A program made the translations under genes and the position numbers. This document shows, one piece after another, positions 44,536-53,342 of a DNA stretch of 64,000 nucleotides. Below the pieces are notes generated by a model, which had not been told where the DNA came from, did not search any database, and saw only the letters and a program-made list of their open reading frames with translations. How positions within the stretch are numbered: the first letter of the stretch is position 1; every line of letters starts with the position of its first letter. The stretch is taken from positions 97,108-161,107 of the forward strand of contig JAFGRY010000017.1 in NCBI GenBank assembly GCA_016934955.1, given 5' to 3'. The DNA comes from a bacterium (GTDB lineage: Bacteria; Zhuqueibacterota; QNDG01; JAGLOF01).

Positions 44536-46500
44536 ATGAAAATAACATCTTTTGCAGCCGGCGTCCCGTTGATGCTGGCCATGCTGGCGGGTGGAGAAGG
44601 CCTGAGGGCCGAACAGCCCGACAGCAGTGCAGCCGCCGCACTTGCGTCGTATATTCAGTCGCTGCGTCTAATTGATGTGCATGAACATCTCTATATCGAG
44701 CAGGATTACCGAAAGAATCCTCCCGACAACATATTCGCTCTCTTTTATCCTTCCGCCTACGATGATCTGATCAGCGCCGGGATGCCTGAACCCGACTGGC
44801 AGATCATTATGAATCCGGCGTTTCCCCTGTCCGACCGGTGGGCGCTCTTTGCCCCCTACTGGCAGCGAATCCGAAATACCGGGTTCGGGCACATTCCCCT
44901 GATTATCGCTAAAGATCTCTACGGTATCGATGATATCAATGACAGCACCTACGCGGAACTGAACCGGAGAATGGCCGCGTGCCATGAACCCGGGTGGTAT
45001 CGCCGGGTCCTGCGCGACAACGCGGGAATCGAGATGATCGTCGAAGACATGGGCAGCCTGGAATTCGATCGGAGCCTGTTCAGGCATGTACTCAAGTTCG
45101 ATCACCTGCTCAATGTCAGGTCGAGTGCCCAGCTGGAAATCCTGAGCAGCGTCTACCACCATCCCGTCGCCGGTCTCGATGACTACCTCGCTGTCATCGA
45201 CAGGGCTGTTGCAGACGGAGTCCGGCATGGCATGGTCGGCATCAAGATGGCGTTAGCGTATGAACGTTCTCTGCAGGTCGACAGGGTCGCGAAAGAGAGC
45301 GCGGAAGAGATACTGCAAAAAGTGCTGCAGCAGCAAAACGGGTCGCCCGATCTGCCCGCCGGCGAGATCAAGCCATTACAGGACTACCTGATTTTTCACC
45401 TCTGCGGACTGGCGGTCAAGCACAATATGCCGGTGCAGATACATACAGGGTTCCAGGCCTGGCTGAGGAATGATATCAGGCAGGCGGATCCCATCGGCCT
45501 GATACCGCTGTTTCAGGCGTTTCCCGGTGTTCGTTTCAGTCTGCTTCACGGCAGTTATCCCTATGGCGACCACCTGGCGGTTCTGGCGAAACAGTACCCA
45601 AATGTCTATATCGATTTGAGCTGGCTGTACGCCATTTCACCATCGTTTGCTGAACGGTATCTCCACGAATGGATCGAAACCATTCCCGGCAACAAGATTA
45701 TGGCGTTCGGGGGCGACTATTTTTATCCCGAACAGTCATACGCGGAGTCGAAAATAGCCAGGAAAGTGATCACAAAGGTGCTTGTCACGAAGATGGAAGC
45801 CGGTTATCTTTCTTATGAATCGGCGACGTTCCTCGCGGCCGCTCTGCTGCGGGATAACGGTATTCGTTTTTTCGGACTGAAAAAAATCACGCCCGAATTC
45901 CCTGATAAGCCTGTCATCGTAAGCGATCCCGTGATCCGCGAGCTGGTCAAGTCCCGGGAAGAAAACAGCGGGCTCGTTACCCACTGGCTGGCGGCCGGGC
46001 CCTTCGATCTCAAGGCGAATGTTCTCAACCAGGTAACGCCGCCGCCGGGGTTTCTCGAGTCATATGCTCCGGAGCGGAGTGTCGATCCGGTGTCTCAGAT
46101 CTCCCAGGACGGGGCCATACTTTCATGGCTCCCTGCCAGGGCCGATGCACGAGGATATCTCGATTTCACCAAGGTGCTCGGGAACTACGGCCGAAGCATC
46201 GGGTATGCCTATACCGAAATCATCAGCAGCGATGACCGGCAGGTGGTCATGGCGTTTGGGAGCTCTGACGGTCTGAAGATCTGGGTGAACGGTATGCTGG
46301 TTCATGACAGGCACGGTCTGCACAAAGCAAGACGCGATGACGTCCTGATCTCGGTGCCGTTCCGCAGCGGCACAAATCACCTTCTTTTCAAAGTTGAGCA
46401 CTTCGTGGGAGTTGACTGGGGGCTGTACCTGCGGGTGCTCGATCCCGACAAGGCGCTCACATTCAAAAAAACGTTCACAGGATTCAGAGCCGGAGCGTAA
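44536..46500 (+). CDS. Amidohydrolase-2-like TIM-barrel protein with C-terminal jelly-roll-like domain
   Basis: LRLIDVHEHLYIEQDYRKN...NMPVQIHTGFQAW...FSLLHGSYPYGDHLAVLAKQYPNVYIDLSW...AFGGDYFYPEQSYAES; C-terminal HWLAAGPFDLK...VVMAFGSSDGLKIWVNGMLVHDRHG...GTNHLLFKVEHFVGVDWGLYLRV. Confidence 0.8.
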   Translation: MKITSFAAGVPLMLAMLAGGEGLRAEQPDSSAAAALASYIQSLRLIDVHEHLYIEQDYRKNPPDNIFALFYPSAYDDLISAGMPEPDWQIIMNPAFPLSDRWALFAPYWQRIRNTGFGHIPLIIAKDLYGIDDINDSTYAELNRRMAACHEPGWYRRVLRDNAGIEMIVEDMGSLEFDRSLFRHVLKFDHLLNVRSSAQLEILSSVYHHPVAGLDDYLAVIDRAVADGVRHGMVGIKMALAYERSLQVDRVAKESAEEILQKVLQQQNGSPDLPAGEIKPLQDYLIFHLCGLAVKHNMPVQIHTGFQAWLRNDIRQADPIGLIPLFQAFPGVRFSLLHGSYPYGDHLAVLAKQYPNVYIDLSWLYAISPSFAERYLHEWIETIPGNKIMAFGGDYFYPEQSYAESKIARKVITKVLVTKMEAGYLSYESATFLAAALLRDNGIRFFGLKKITPEFPDKPVIVSDPVIRELVKSREENSGLVTHWLAAGPFDLKANVLNQVTPPPGFLESYAPERSVDPVSQISQDGAILSWLPARADARGYLDFTKVLGNYGRSIGYAYTEIISSDDRQVVMAFGSSDGLKIWVNGMLVHDRHGLHKARRDDVLISVPFRSGTNHLLFKVEHFVGVDWGLYLRVLDPDKALTFKKTFTGFRAGA

Positions 46501-46776
46501 TACAGCGCAGCGTGTCCGGTACCGTATCTGTAGCGGCGGGCAGCCGAAAAACCGCTTGCTCGTGATGTAAATCTTTTTCATATTATACCATATTCCCAAT
46601 CAGTCACATCTTTCGATAATCCAATACGTGGCCGCAGCCGCTGCGCGCGGCCGCTGCCACGGGTATGATACGGGGGATCGAACGGCTCGGTCCCGAAGGG
46701 GTGAATCGCTGTGTTTCAGAGTGCCGGCGAATATTCGCACCACCAGTAAACGCCTTACAGATCGGGAGGATGACGC

Positions 46777-47019
46777 ATGAGTATAGTATGGTTTATCATC
46801 ATCGGAGCGGTTGCCGGCTGGCTGGCCGGACAGATCATGAAGGGGAAAGGCTTCGGGTTTCTCTGGAATCTGATTGTCGGTATTGCCGGGGGTATTCTGG
46901 GAGGGTGGCTGTTCGGAGAACTGGGGATCGAGTTTTACGGCGTTATCGGATCGCTGGTTGCGGCGGTTGTGGGGGCGGTCATTCTCCTGTTTATCATCAG
47001 GCTCATCAAGAAGAAATAG
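46777..47019 (+). CDS. GlsB/YeaQ/YmgE family stress-response membrane protein
   Basis: MSIVWFIIIGAVAGWLAGQIMKGKGFGFLWNLIVGIAGGILGGWLFGELGI...; RBS GGGAGGATG upstream. Confidence 0.94.
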   Translation: MSIVWFIIIGAVAGWLAGQIMKGKGFGFLWNLIVGIAGGILGGWLFGELGIEFYGVIGSLVAAVVGAVILLFIIRLIKKK

Positions 47020-47041
47020 CCGCCCTGCCTGGAAGCAGCAA

Positions 47042-47069
47042 AGCCGCCGGAAGCCCGGCGGCTTTTTTT
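47042..47069 (+). terminator. Rho-independent terminator downstream of GlsB/YeaQ-like gene
   Basis: AGCCGCCGG-AAGC-CCGGCGGCT with T7 run. Confidence 0.9.
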
Positions 47070-47317
47070 ATATGGCCCCGGCAATCCCCGATTTCTTTCG
47101 GAAACGCCGGTTCTCCCTGTATTGCATACCCGGACCGTCTGCGGCTGTACCATCATACCGTGCCGTAGCATCATGAAACCACTGCCCGCGTATGGATGCT
47201 TCCGGATGCGTGAGGGATTGGTGCGATTTGCCGGTTTGCTGAAACATAGCGGACACGAATGCGTAGACTCGTATTGTACAATCCGTACCATTGTAAACTA
47301 TCATAAAGAGGCATGCG

Positions 47318-49024
47318 GTGATAAAGAACATATCACAACGGAGCGCGCTCATACTGCTTATGGTATGTGCCCCCTTGGCTGCACAGCCCTTATCTCGTGA
47401 GCAGTGTATTGAAGACGCCCGGCAAATGGTACGGCTCGTAGAGGCATGCCATCCCGATCCATATGAGCGGACCGGCGGAAAAATGGAGTATAATCTGGCG
47501 TTTCACCGGCTGCTCACGGCAATCCCGAATGAGGGCATGTCTGTTGAAGACTTCTGGTGGCGTTTATCGGGATTCCTGGCCCTGATCGGAGATGGGCACA
47601 CCTATCTCTATCCGGTTACACATCCGGATGCACAACACCCGGGAGGAATTCCAGTACGGTTCCGGGTGCTCGCTGATTCAGTTTTAGCGGTGGAGCGTGT
47701 CCCCGCTTTCTGTGATCCATCATACATCGGTTCCCGTGTAGTGACGATAAACGGGATTGCAATCGATTCCCTGGTACGAAGAGTCGCCACGCTTTATCCT
47801 ATGGAAAACATGTTTGACCGTTTCCGGAACCTGAAAATCTATCTCTGGTATGGTGAATACCTGAAACGGCTGCTGCCGGACTGGGAGCCCGGCGACCCGG
47901 TTACACTGCAGGTTATGCATCCGGCCGGTGAATATCGGGTTCTTACGCTGGCAACCGATCCGCAGGACGATTATCAGACAACAGGGCAGGCGGAATCTTC
48001 CCTGCATCTGCCGAATACAACGAGATGTGATTTTGTATTCGACTGGATTGGTCATGATGATGAGATAGGGTATTTGCGCATTGATAAACAGGATGAATTC
48101 AGGGAGTACGCGGAACAGGCGGTTGCAGGGCTCTCATCGATCGGCAATCCGGCCGTGGTGAGGGAATACCGGCGTCACTATCTCTCATTCGCACACCAGT
48201 GGCATGAACGGTACTACGGCAATCCGGGTCCGGACAGCCTGGAATTGATAATCGAGACTCTCCCTTCTTTTACAGAATTTATGGTTGATGTGACCAGCCG
48301 GTTAAAGCAAAACAATACCAGGGATCTGATCATTGACCTGAGGAACAATCGGGGAGGGATATCGCTTATGTCGGATATCCTCATCTATTTCCTTTTTGGT
48401 AAAGAGACATTGAACGATATTCACAGCGATGGATATGTGATTACCTATCACTCCGAGCTGAACTGCCGGGCTGCTTCGTCACTGGATGTTGCGGCGCTGA
48501 ACAGGTCTCGAGCGAAGGATCAGTCCGTGCCCCTGCAGATTGGGGATTATGATTTCTATTCCATGCAAAAATGGCTTGATAAAGATGAGGAATCGAAGGG
48601 GGCATCAGTACCTGCAGTTGAATTTTCCGGCACAAAAACGTTCTCCCGCGAGTATGTGTCCGGCGAGCATGAAGGGTGGTTTACTCCGGAGCACATATGG
48701 GTGATCGGCAGTGACGGAACGTTCAGCGCCGGATATGAAACGCTTGTGTCCCTTATAAAATCGGGCGCGACTTTTGTCGGGGTGCCGTCGGCACAATCCG
48801 GCAACTGCTACGGAATGGGTGTCGAACCGGTAAAGGGATTGACCCATTCAGGGATCCGATTGCAGGTTTCTGTACGAAAGATAATGACATTTCCCGATAA
48901 TCCGCAATTTGGATACCAGATCGAGCCTGCGATTCCTCTTGATTTTACCGCCTATATACAGTATGGATATGATCAACATGCCGCTGTACTGGTGACGCTC
49001 GATCATATTTACGGATCGAGGTGA
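47318..49024 (+). CDS. S41 family peptidase-like protein
   Basis: IIDLRNNRGGISLMSDILIYFLFGKE-type tail-protease core; VIGSDGTFSAGYETLVSLIKSGATFVGVPSAQSGNCYG; N-terminal signal-like segment. Confidence 0.78.
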   Translation: MIKNISQRSALILLMVCAPLAAQPLSREQCIEDARQMVRLVEACHPDPYERTGGKMEYNLAFHRLLTAIPNEGMSVEDFWWRLSGFLALIGDGHTYLYPVTHPDAQHPGGIPVRFRVLADSVLAVERVPAFCDPSYIGSRVVTINGIAIDSLVRRVATLYPMENMFDRFRNLKIYLWYGEYLKRLLPDWEPGDPVTLQVMHPAGEYRVLTLATDPQDDYQTTGQAESSLHLPNTTRCDFVFDWIGHDDEIGYLRIDKQDEFREYAEQAVAGLSSIGNPAVVREYRRHYLSFAHQWHERYYGNPGPDSLELIIETLPSFTEFMVDVTSRLKQNNTRDLIIDLRNNRGGISLMSDILIYFLFGKETLNDIHSDGYVITYHSELNCRAASSLDVAALNRSRAKDQSVPLQIGDYDFYSMQKWLDKDEESKGASVPAVEFSGTKTFSREYVSGEHEGWFTPEHIWVIGSDGTFSAGYETLVSLIKSGATFVGVPSAQSGNCYGMGVEPVKGLTHSGIRLQVSVRKIMTFPDNPQFGYQIEPAIPLDFTAYIQYGYDQHAAVLVTLDHIYGSR

Positions 49025-49110
49025 ATTTTCCCATCATGAGGTGGGGACAGGTATCAGCGCCTGGAACAGAAAGGGAACGTGCCAGGCGGCTTCAAGGAGG
49101 CCAGCGTATC

Positions 49111-50196
49111 GTGAATAGATTGTCACTGATGAGGGCGGGTCGATTGCTGATGCTCACAGTGCTCCTGCATCTGGGAGACCGCCAAAGCGCGGAGGCGTGC
49201 ACCGTGTTTGTCCTCAACAACGGCACCACCATCGTGCTGGCAAAAAATCTTGACTGGTTTGCCGGAGACGGATTCATCATGGTGAATCCTCCGGACATAG
49301 AAAAACGGGCGTTCACACAGGATACCGGCAAGCGGTTTACCTGGCACTCCCTCTACCGAAGTATAACATTCAATCAGTTCGGCCGGGAGCTGCCTCTCGG
49401 CGGTATGAACGAGCATGGCCTGATCATCGAAGAGATGAATTACATGCCCTCCCGTTTTCCTGTCGATTCTCGGCCTTCATTAAATGAATTTCAGTGGGTA
49501 CAGTATCAGCTCGATACTGCCGCGGAAACGAAGGAAGTGATTGCGAGTCTTGAAAAGATAACTATTTCCCCTTTGCTCATTCATCTGCATTACATGGTAT
49601 GTGACGGGAAAGGGAATACCGCAGTCATCGAGTTTATCGAAGGTGAGGCGAAAGTGTATACCGGAGATGATCTTCCCATCCCTGTCCTCGTGAACAACAG
49701 TTACCGGAATTCACTGAAATATATCGCCCTGCATAAAGGATTCGGAGGTGAAAGAACCGTGTCGAACGGACCGGAATCCCCGGAGCGTTTTGTGCGGGCA
49801 GCGACAGCCATACAAACGGATACCGTCGCTTCGCAGGAGCCGCTTTGTGAGCGGGCGTTTCGTATCCTGGAGACTGTCAGGCAGGATGATACTCAGTGGA
49901 CGATCGTGTACAACGGGTCAACCGGAACCGTCTATTTCAAACTCCGGGGGATGACACATCCAGCAACGGTCGCTCTGGGTGATATTGAGCGCCCGGCCGG
50001 CTGCCTGATGGCTGATCTGGCTGATCCTGATATTCGCAAGGGAACCGTCAGGTTCAGAGATTACTCGTTCCGGGAGAACAGCCGTTTACTGTCGACTGTC
50101 TTTTACAAACTCGCTTCAGAAGCGATACTGTCCGAAGGAGAGAGTAATGCACTTTGCCGGCAGCTGAGCATCTTTGGAGGCGGCCTGCACCAGTGA
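49111..50196 (+). CDS. Linear amide C-N hydrolase (choloylglycine hydrolase-like Ntn family)
   Basis: Signal-like LLMLTVLLHLGDRQSAEA followed by CTVFVLNNGTTIVLAKNLDWFAGDGFIMVNP...GMNEHGLIIEEMNY; AAGGAGG 11 bp upstream of GTG 49111; ORF open from 49021. Confidence 0.85.
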   Translation: MNRLSLMRAGRLLMLTVLLHLGDRQSAEACTVFVLNNGTTIVLAKNLDWFAGDGFIMVNPPDIEKRAFTQDTGKRFTWHSLYRSITFNQFGRELPLGGMNEHGLIIEEMNYMPSRFPVDSRPSLNEFQWVQYQLDTAAETKEVIASLEKITISPLLIHLHYMVCDGKGNTAVIEFIEGEAKVYTGDDLPIPVLVNNSYRNSLKYIALHKGFGGERTVSNGPESPERFVRAATAIQTDTVASQEPLCERAFRILETVRQDDTQWTIVYNGSTGTVYFKLRGMTHPATVALGDIERPAGCLMADLADPDIRKGTVRFRDYSFRENSRLLSTVFYKLASEAILSEGESNALCRQLSIFGGGLHQ

Positions 50197-50254
50197 TTCG
50201 CCTTTTATCACTGTCGAAGCAGGGTTCATCAATTCAGATGTATCGGGGAGTACT

Positions 50255-51268
50255 ATGAAGTATGCAAAGTCTCTCGCAGCCGGTGCTGTATGGTTCATTA
50301 TTACGGGCTGCAATAACGATCAGACAATCCGCACGTATGATGAATTTGAAATTGCGGTCAATTCACTGGAATCAGAGGAGCGATACGAGGAAGCGATCGG
50401 GCTGACACACCGAACGCGGAAGCAGCTTCCGGAGCATGAATTTACATTCATCAAGGAACTGGAGTATTTGAACGGGAAAACCGGGCGGTATAAGGAAAAT
50501 CTCGATCTCTGGAAAGAAGGGCATGAACGCGGTTATTTTTTTCTCCTGAACACACGTCTGCCGCGTTTTGAGCCCTATCTGCAGTTCCCGCAATTCGACA
50601 GCCTGGCAGCGACCGATGCCCGCCTGCGGGCGGAAGCGCTGAAGACATCGAAGACGATATACAGTACTCGTCTGCCCGATGACTATCATGAGGACAGCTG
50701 CTATCCGCTGCTGATTCTGCTGCATGGCGGCGGCAGCAGCCTCGAGAAAGCGCAGGAGCGCTGGCGCCTTCTCAACGTCATGAAGGCTGGCTATATCGTC
50801 GTGTTCCTTCAATCCTACCTTCATTATGATTCGGAATCATTTGGCTGGCGCTCTGGAGATACGAGAGCCCGTGAGGATGTCAGCAGGATCTATCGGGATC
50901 TTGTCAGTGAGTTGGCTGTTGATACGTCCAGAATAATTTTAGGGGGGACATCAGCCGGCGGGACGATGGCCTTCGATCTTGCCTTCAGAAAGATCATCCC
51001 TGTCGAGGGTGTCATCGGCTTCTGTCCCGGCAGACCGGCCGGACTGGAAATGCGTGATCTTTCTGGAAGCAGGGTGAGAGTGTATATGCTGGGAGGGGAG
51101 ACCGATTTCTATCTCGATCGGCAAAAGGAGCTGGCTGCTCTGTTTGACGATGCAGGGATACCGTATATCCATACAGTCGTGCCTGGGATGGGACACGAAT
51201 TCCCCGATCATTATCAACGATTCATGTCGGCCGCGCTTGAATATATCTCTGGAAACGGTGACAGGTAA
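50255..51268 (+). CDS. Alpha/beta hydrolase (esterase-like) lipoprotein
   Basis: Lipobox-like VWFIITGC; YPLLILLHGGGSSLEKAQERW...SRIILGGTSAGGTMAFDLAFR...GMGHEFPDHY. Confidence 0.8.
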   Translation: MKYAKSLAAGAVWFIITGCNNDQTIRTYDEFEIAVNSLESEERYEEAIGLTHRTRKQLPEHEFTFIKELEYLNGKTGRYKENLDLWKEGHERGYFFLLNTRLPRFEPYLQFPQFDSLAATDARLRAEALKTSKTIYSTRLPDDYHEDSCYPLLILLHGGGSSLEKAQERWRLLNVMKAGYIVVFLQSYLHYDSESFGWRSGDTRAREDVSRIYRDLVSELAVDTSRIILGGTSAGGTMAFDLAFRKIIPVEGVIGFCPGRPAGLEMRDLSGSRVRVYMLGGETDFYLDRQKELAALFDDAGIPYIHTVVPGMGHEFPDHYQRFMSAALEYISGNGDR

Positions 51269-51356
51269 ACGGACGGGCGGTTTGCCGGCGGTATACCTCG
51301 CGGTACCTGTTTCGGCCTGCCCGCTGAGCTGTAAAGAAAACAGAAGGAAATGATCT

Positions 51357-52385
51357 ATGAAAAAGTGCCAACTCTCGTCGGCAATGATGCTGTCACTTTT
51401 TATTGCGGCTGCGATCTCCGCTTATTCGCAGACATTTGATCCCTTGGGATTCGATGTTACGAAACTGACAGCCGATGCCGTGGTCGTATCCGGGCATCAG
51501 TACAATGTCAATGTGCTTGCCGTTCGGACCGATGACGGGATCATTCTGGTCGATACCGGTATTTCTCCGGCCTGGGCATCCGCAGTGAGAGACACGCTCC
51601 AGCGTATTTTCGCGACCGACCGGTTCCATTATGTGATTAACACCCATTATCATTGGGATCATGTACAGGGGAACCAGGTGTTTCCCGATGCGATTATTGT
51701 GGCCCAGGAGCGGTGCCGAAAAGCGATGGAAAGACAGAATAATCAACGACGGGGACAGCGGCCGGCATCGCAGTCCGGGCAGTCAGAAGGAGATAAAGGG
51801 GACGGAACCAGGCTTCCGCCGCCTCCCAGTCCGATTCTCACGAATGGTAAAGCGGGATTCCATCTCTGCGTGCCGACTCTCACGGTCGCTGATCGTATGA
51901 TCCTTACCTCCGGAAAGACAACCGTTGAAATTGTTGCCTATGGGTACGGACATAGTGACAATGATCTGATCGTTTATTTTACCCAGTCAGGTATTCTCGC
52001 CACCGGAGATCTTTTTTTTAACCATGTCCTGCCGATTATAAAGCCGTGGGGCCAATCGCACATCGAGCGGTCACTGACAGTACTGGGGGAATTTCTCGAG
52101 GAAGAGCGAACAATAACCGCGGTTGTGCCCGGCCACAATGAGTGTATGACAAGAGAAGATCTCGAGCAGCACTATACCTATCTTGCCGGACTTTCAAAGG
52201 GAGTTTCACGGATAGCGGCAGCGGGTGAAGAATGGGAGTCGGCTCGCGAGGAGTTCAGGCTGGAGTCATTTGCCCCGCAGCTGACCTTGTGGGATGTGCG
52301 CAGTAATAACGGGAACAGTCTTCATGAGGGCAATGTCAGGAATCTTTGGAGGGTGTTTACAGGTGAAGAGAACGGACAGCGGTAG
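51357..52385 (+). CDS. MBL-fold metallohydrolase (exported)
   Basis: Signal-like N-terminus; VINTHYHWDHVQGNQVFPDA (HxHxDH), GYGHSDNDLIVYFTQSGILATGDLFFN, VVPGHNE. Confidence 0.88.
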   Translation: MKKCQLSSAMMLSLFIAAAISAYSQTFDPLGFDVTKLTADAVVVSGHQYNVNVLAVRTDDGIILVDTGISPAWASAVRDTLQRIFATDRFHYVINTHYHWDHVQGNQVFPDAIIVAQERCRKAMERQNNQRRGQRPASQSGQSEGDKGDGTRLPPPPSPILTNGKAGFHLCVPTLTVADRMILTSGKTTVEIVAYGYGHSDNDLIVYFTQSGILATGDLFFNHVLPIIKPWGQSHIERSLTVLGEFLEEERTITAVVPGHNECMTREDLEQHYTYLAGLSKGVSRIAAAGEEWESAREEFRLESFAPQLTLWDVRSNNGNSLHEGNVRNLWRVFTGEENGQR

Positions 52386-52498
52386 TGTCCCTTTTCGACC
52401 CTCCCTTCCGGACAGGGTATCATCCCCTTGACGCTGATTCCCTGGAGTTGTATATTGTTCGGAGAAAACGATCCCGGACAGTTATAGCGTGACAGGTC

Positions 52499-53284
52499 AT
52501 GAACAGAGATACACATGCCTTAACTCCTTCTTCAGCCCGTTTCCGGTTTTATGAAGAGCTGAACGATTTCCTTCCGCGCGAGCACAGGAAAAAAGAGTGT
52601 GAATACCGGTTTTCCGCCAATCCCTCCATAAAAGACACCATCGAAGCGCTGGGCGTTCCCCATTCCGAAATCGATGTTATTCTTGTCAACGGCAAGTCCG
52701 TGGGATTCGATTACCGGCTGCAGGAGGGCGACTGCGTGTCGGTCTATCCCGTATTTGAAACCTTCGACATCACACCGATCCAGCGCCTGCATCCCGAACC
52801 CCTGAGACGGACCGCTTTCATCGTGGACGGTACCGCCGGCAGGCTGGTAAGGAACCTGCGACTGCTCGGGCTCGACACGGCAGACGGTGCTGTTTTATCG
52901 GAACGGGAGATGGTGCACACCGCGCTGCAGGAAAAGAGGATCATTCTCACCCGGAACAGAAAGCTGCTGAAGCACGGCGGCGTCACCCGGGGATACTGGC
53001 TGAGAGATGCAGACCCGGACCGGCAGCTGGAGGCGGTGATTCACCGTTTCCAGCTGGAAAACAGGCTGAGCCCATTCAGCCGCTGTACCGTCTGCAATGG
53101 ACTGCTTGCATCCGTTTCCCGGGAAGCGGTGTCGGCACAGGTCCCGGAACGGTCCCTGGCCGCATTCACGGAGTACCGGGAGTGCGGCGGCTGCGGCAGG
53201 GTATACTGGAAGGGGTCTCATTACGAGCGGATGTGCCACTGGCTGCAGCAGCTCGGGTTTGACCGGCAGCTGCAGCGGACCTGA
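52499..53284 (+). CDS. Mut7-C RNase-domain protein with N-terminal ubiquitin-like (ThiS/MoaD-like) domain
   Basis: SIKDTIEALGVPHSEIDVILVNGKSVGFDYRLQEGDCVSVYPVF then AFIVDGTAGRLVRNLRLLGLDT...RIILTRNRKLLK...CTVCNGLL...YRECGGCGRVYWKGSHYERM. Confidence 0.9.
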   Translation: MNRDTHALTPSSARFRFYEELNDFLPREHRKKECEYRFSANPSIKDTIEALGVPHSEIDVILVNGKSVGFDYRLQEGDCVSVYPVFETFDITPIQRLHPEPLRRTAFIVDGTAGRLVRNLRLLGLDTADGAVLSEREMVHTALQEKRIILTRNRKLLKHGGVTRGYWLRDADPDRQLEAVIHRFQLENRLSPFSRCTVCNGLLASVSREAVSAQVPERSLAAFTEYRECGGCGRVYWKGSHYERMCHWLQQLGFDRQLQRT

Positions 53285-53289
53285 AAAAA

Positions 53290-53318
53290 GAACGCCCCGG
53301 CAGTCAAGCGGGGCGTTC
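53290..53318 (-). terminator. Rho-independent terminator for the minus-strand aminotransferase gene
   Basis: Plus-strand AAAAAA-GAACGCCCCG-GCAGTCAAG-CGGGGCGTTC: 10-bp perfect stem with U-tract on the minus strand; lies between convergent genes. Confidence 0.88.
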
Positions 53319-53342
53319 ACTGTTCCGGTTGCCGTGGAACGG

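Noticed and set aside
46632-46664. GC-rich imperfect palindrome (GTGGCCGCAGCCGCTGCGCGCGGCCGCTGCCAC)
   Set aside because: Pairing is imperfect and it lacks a T-tract or clear genomic role; not distinguishable from chance GC-rich symmetry.
51357-52385. Second beta-lactamase candidate
   Set aside because: Has a generic MBL HxHxDH motif but lacks the B1 Cys221 context (ATGDLFF instead), so called only as an MBL-fold hydrolase.
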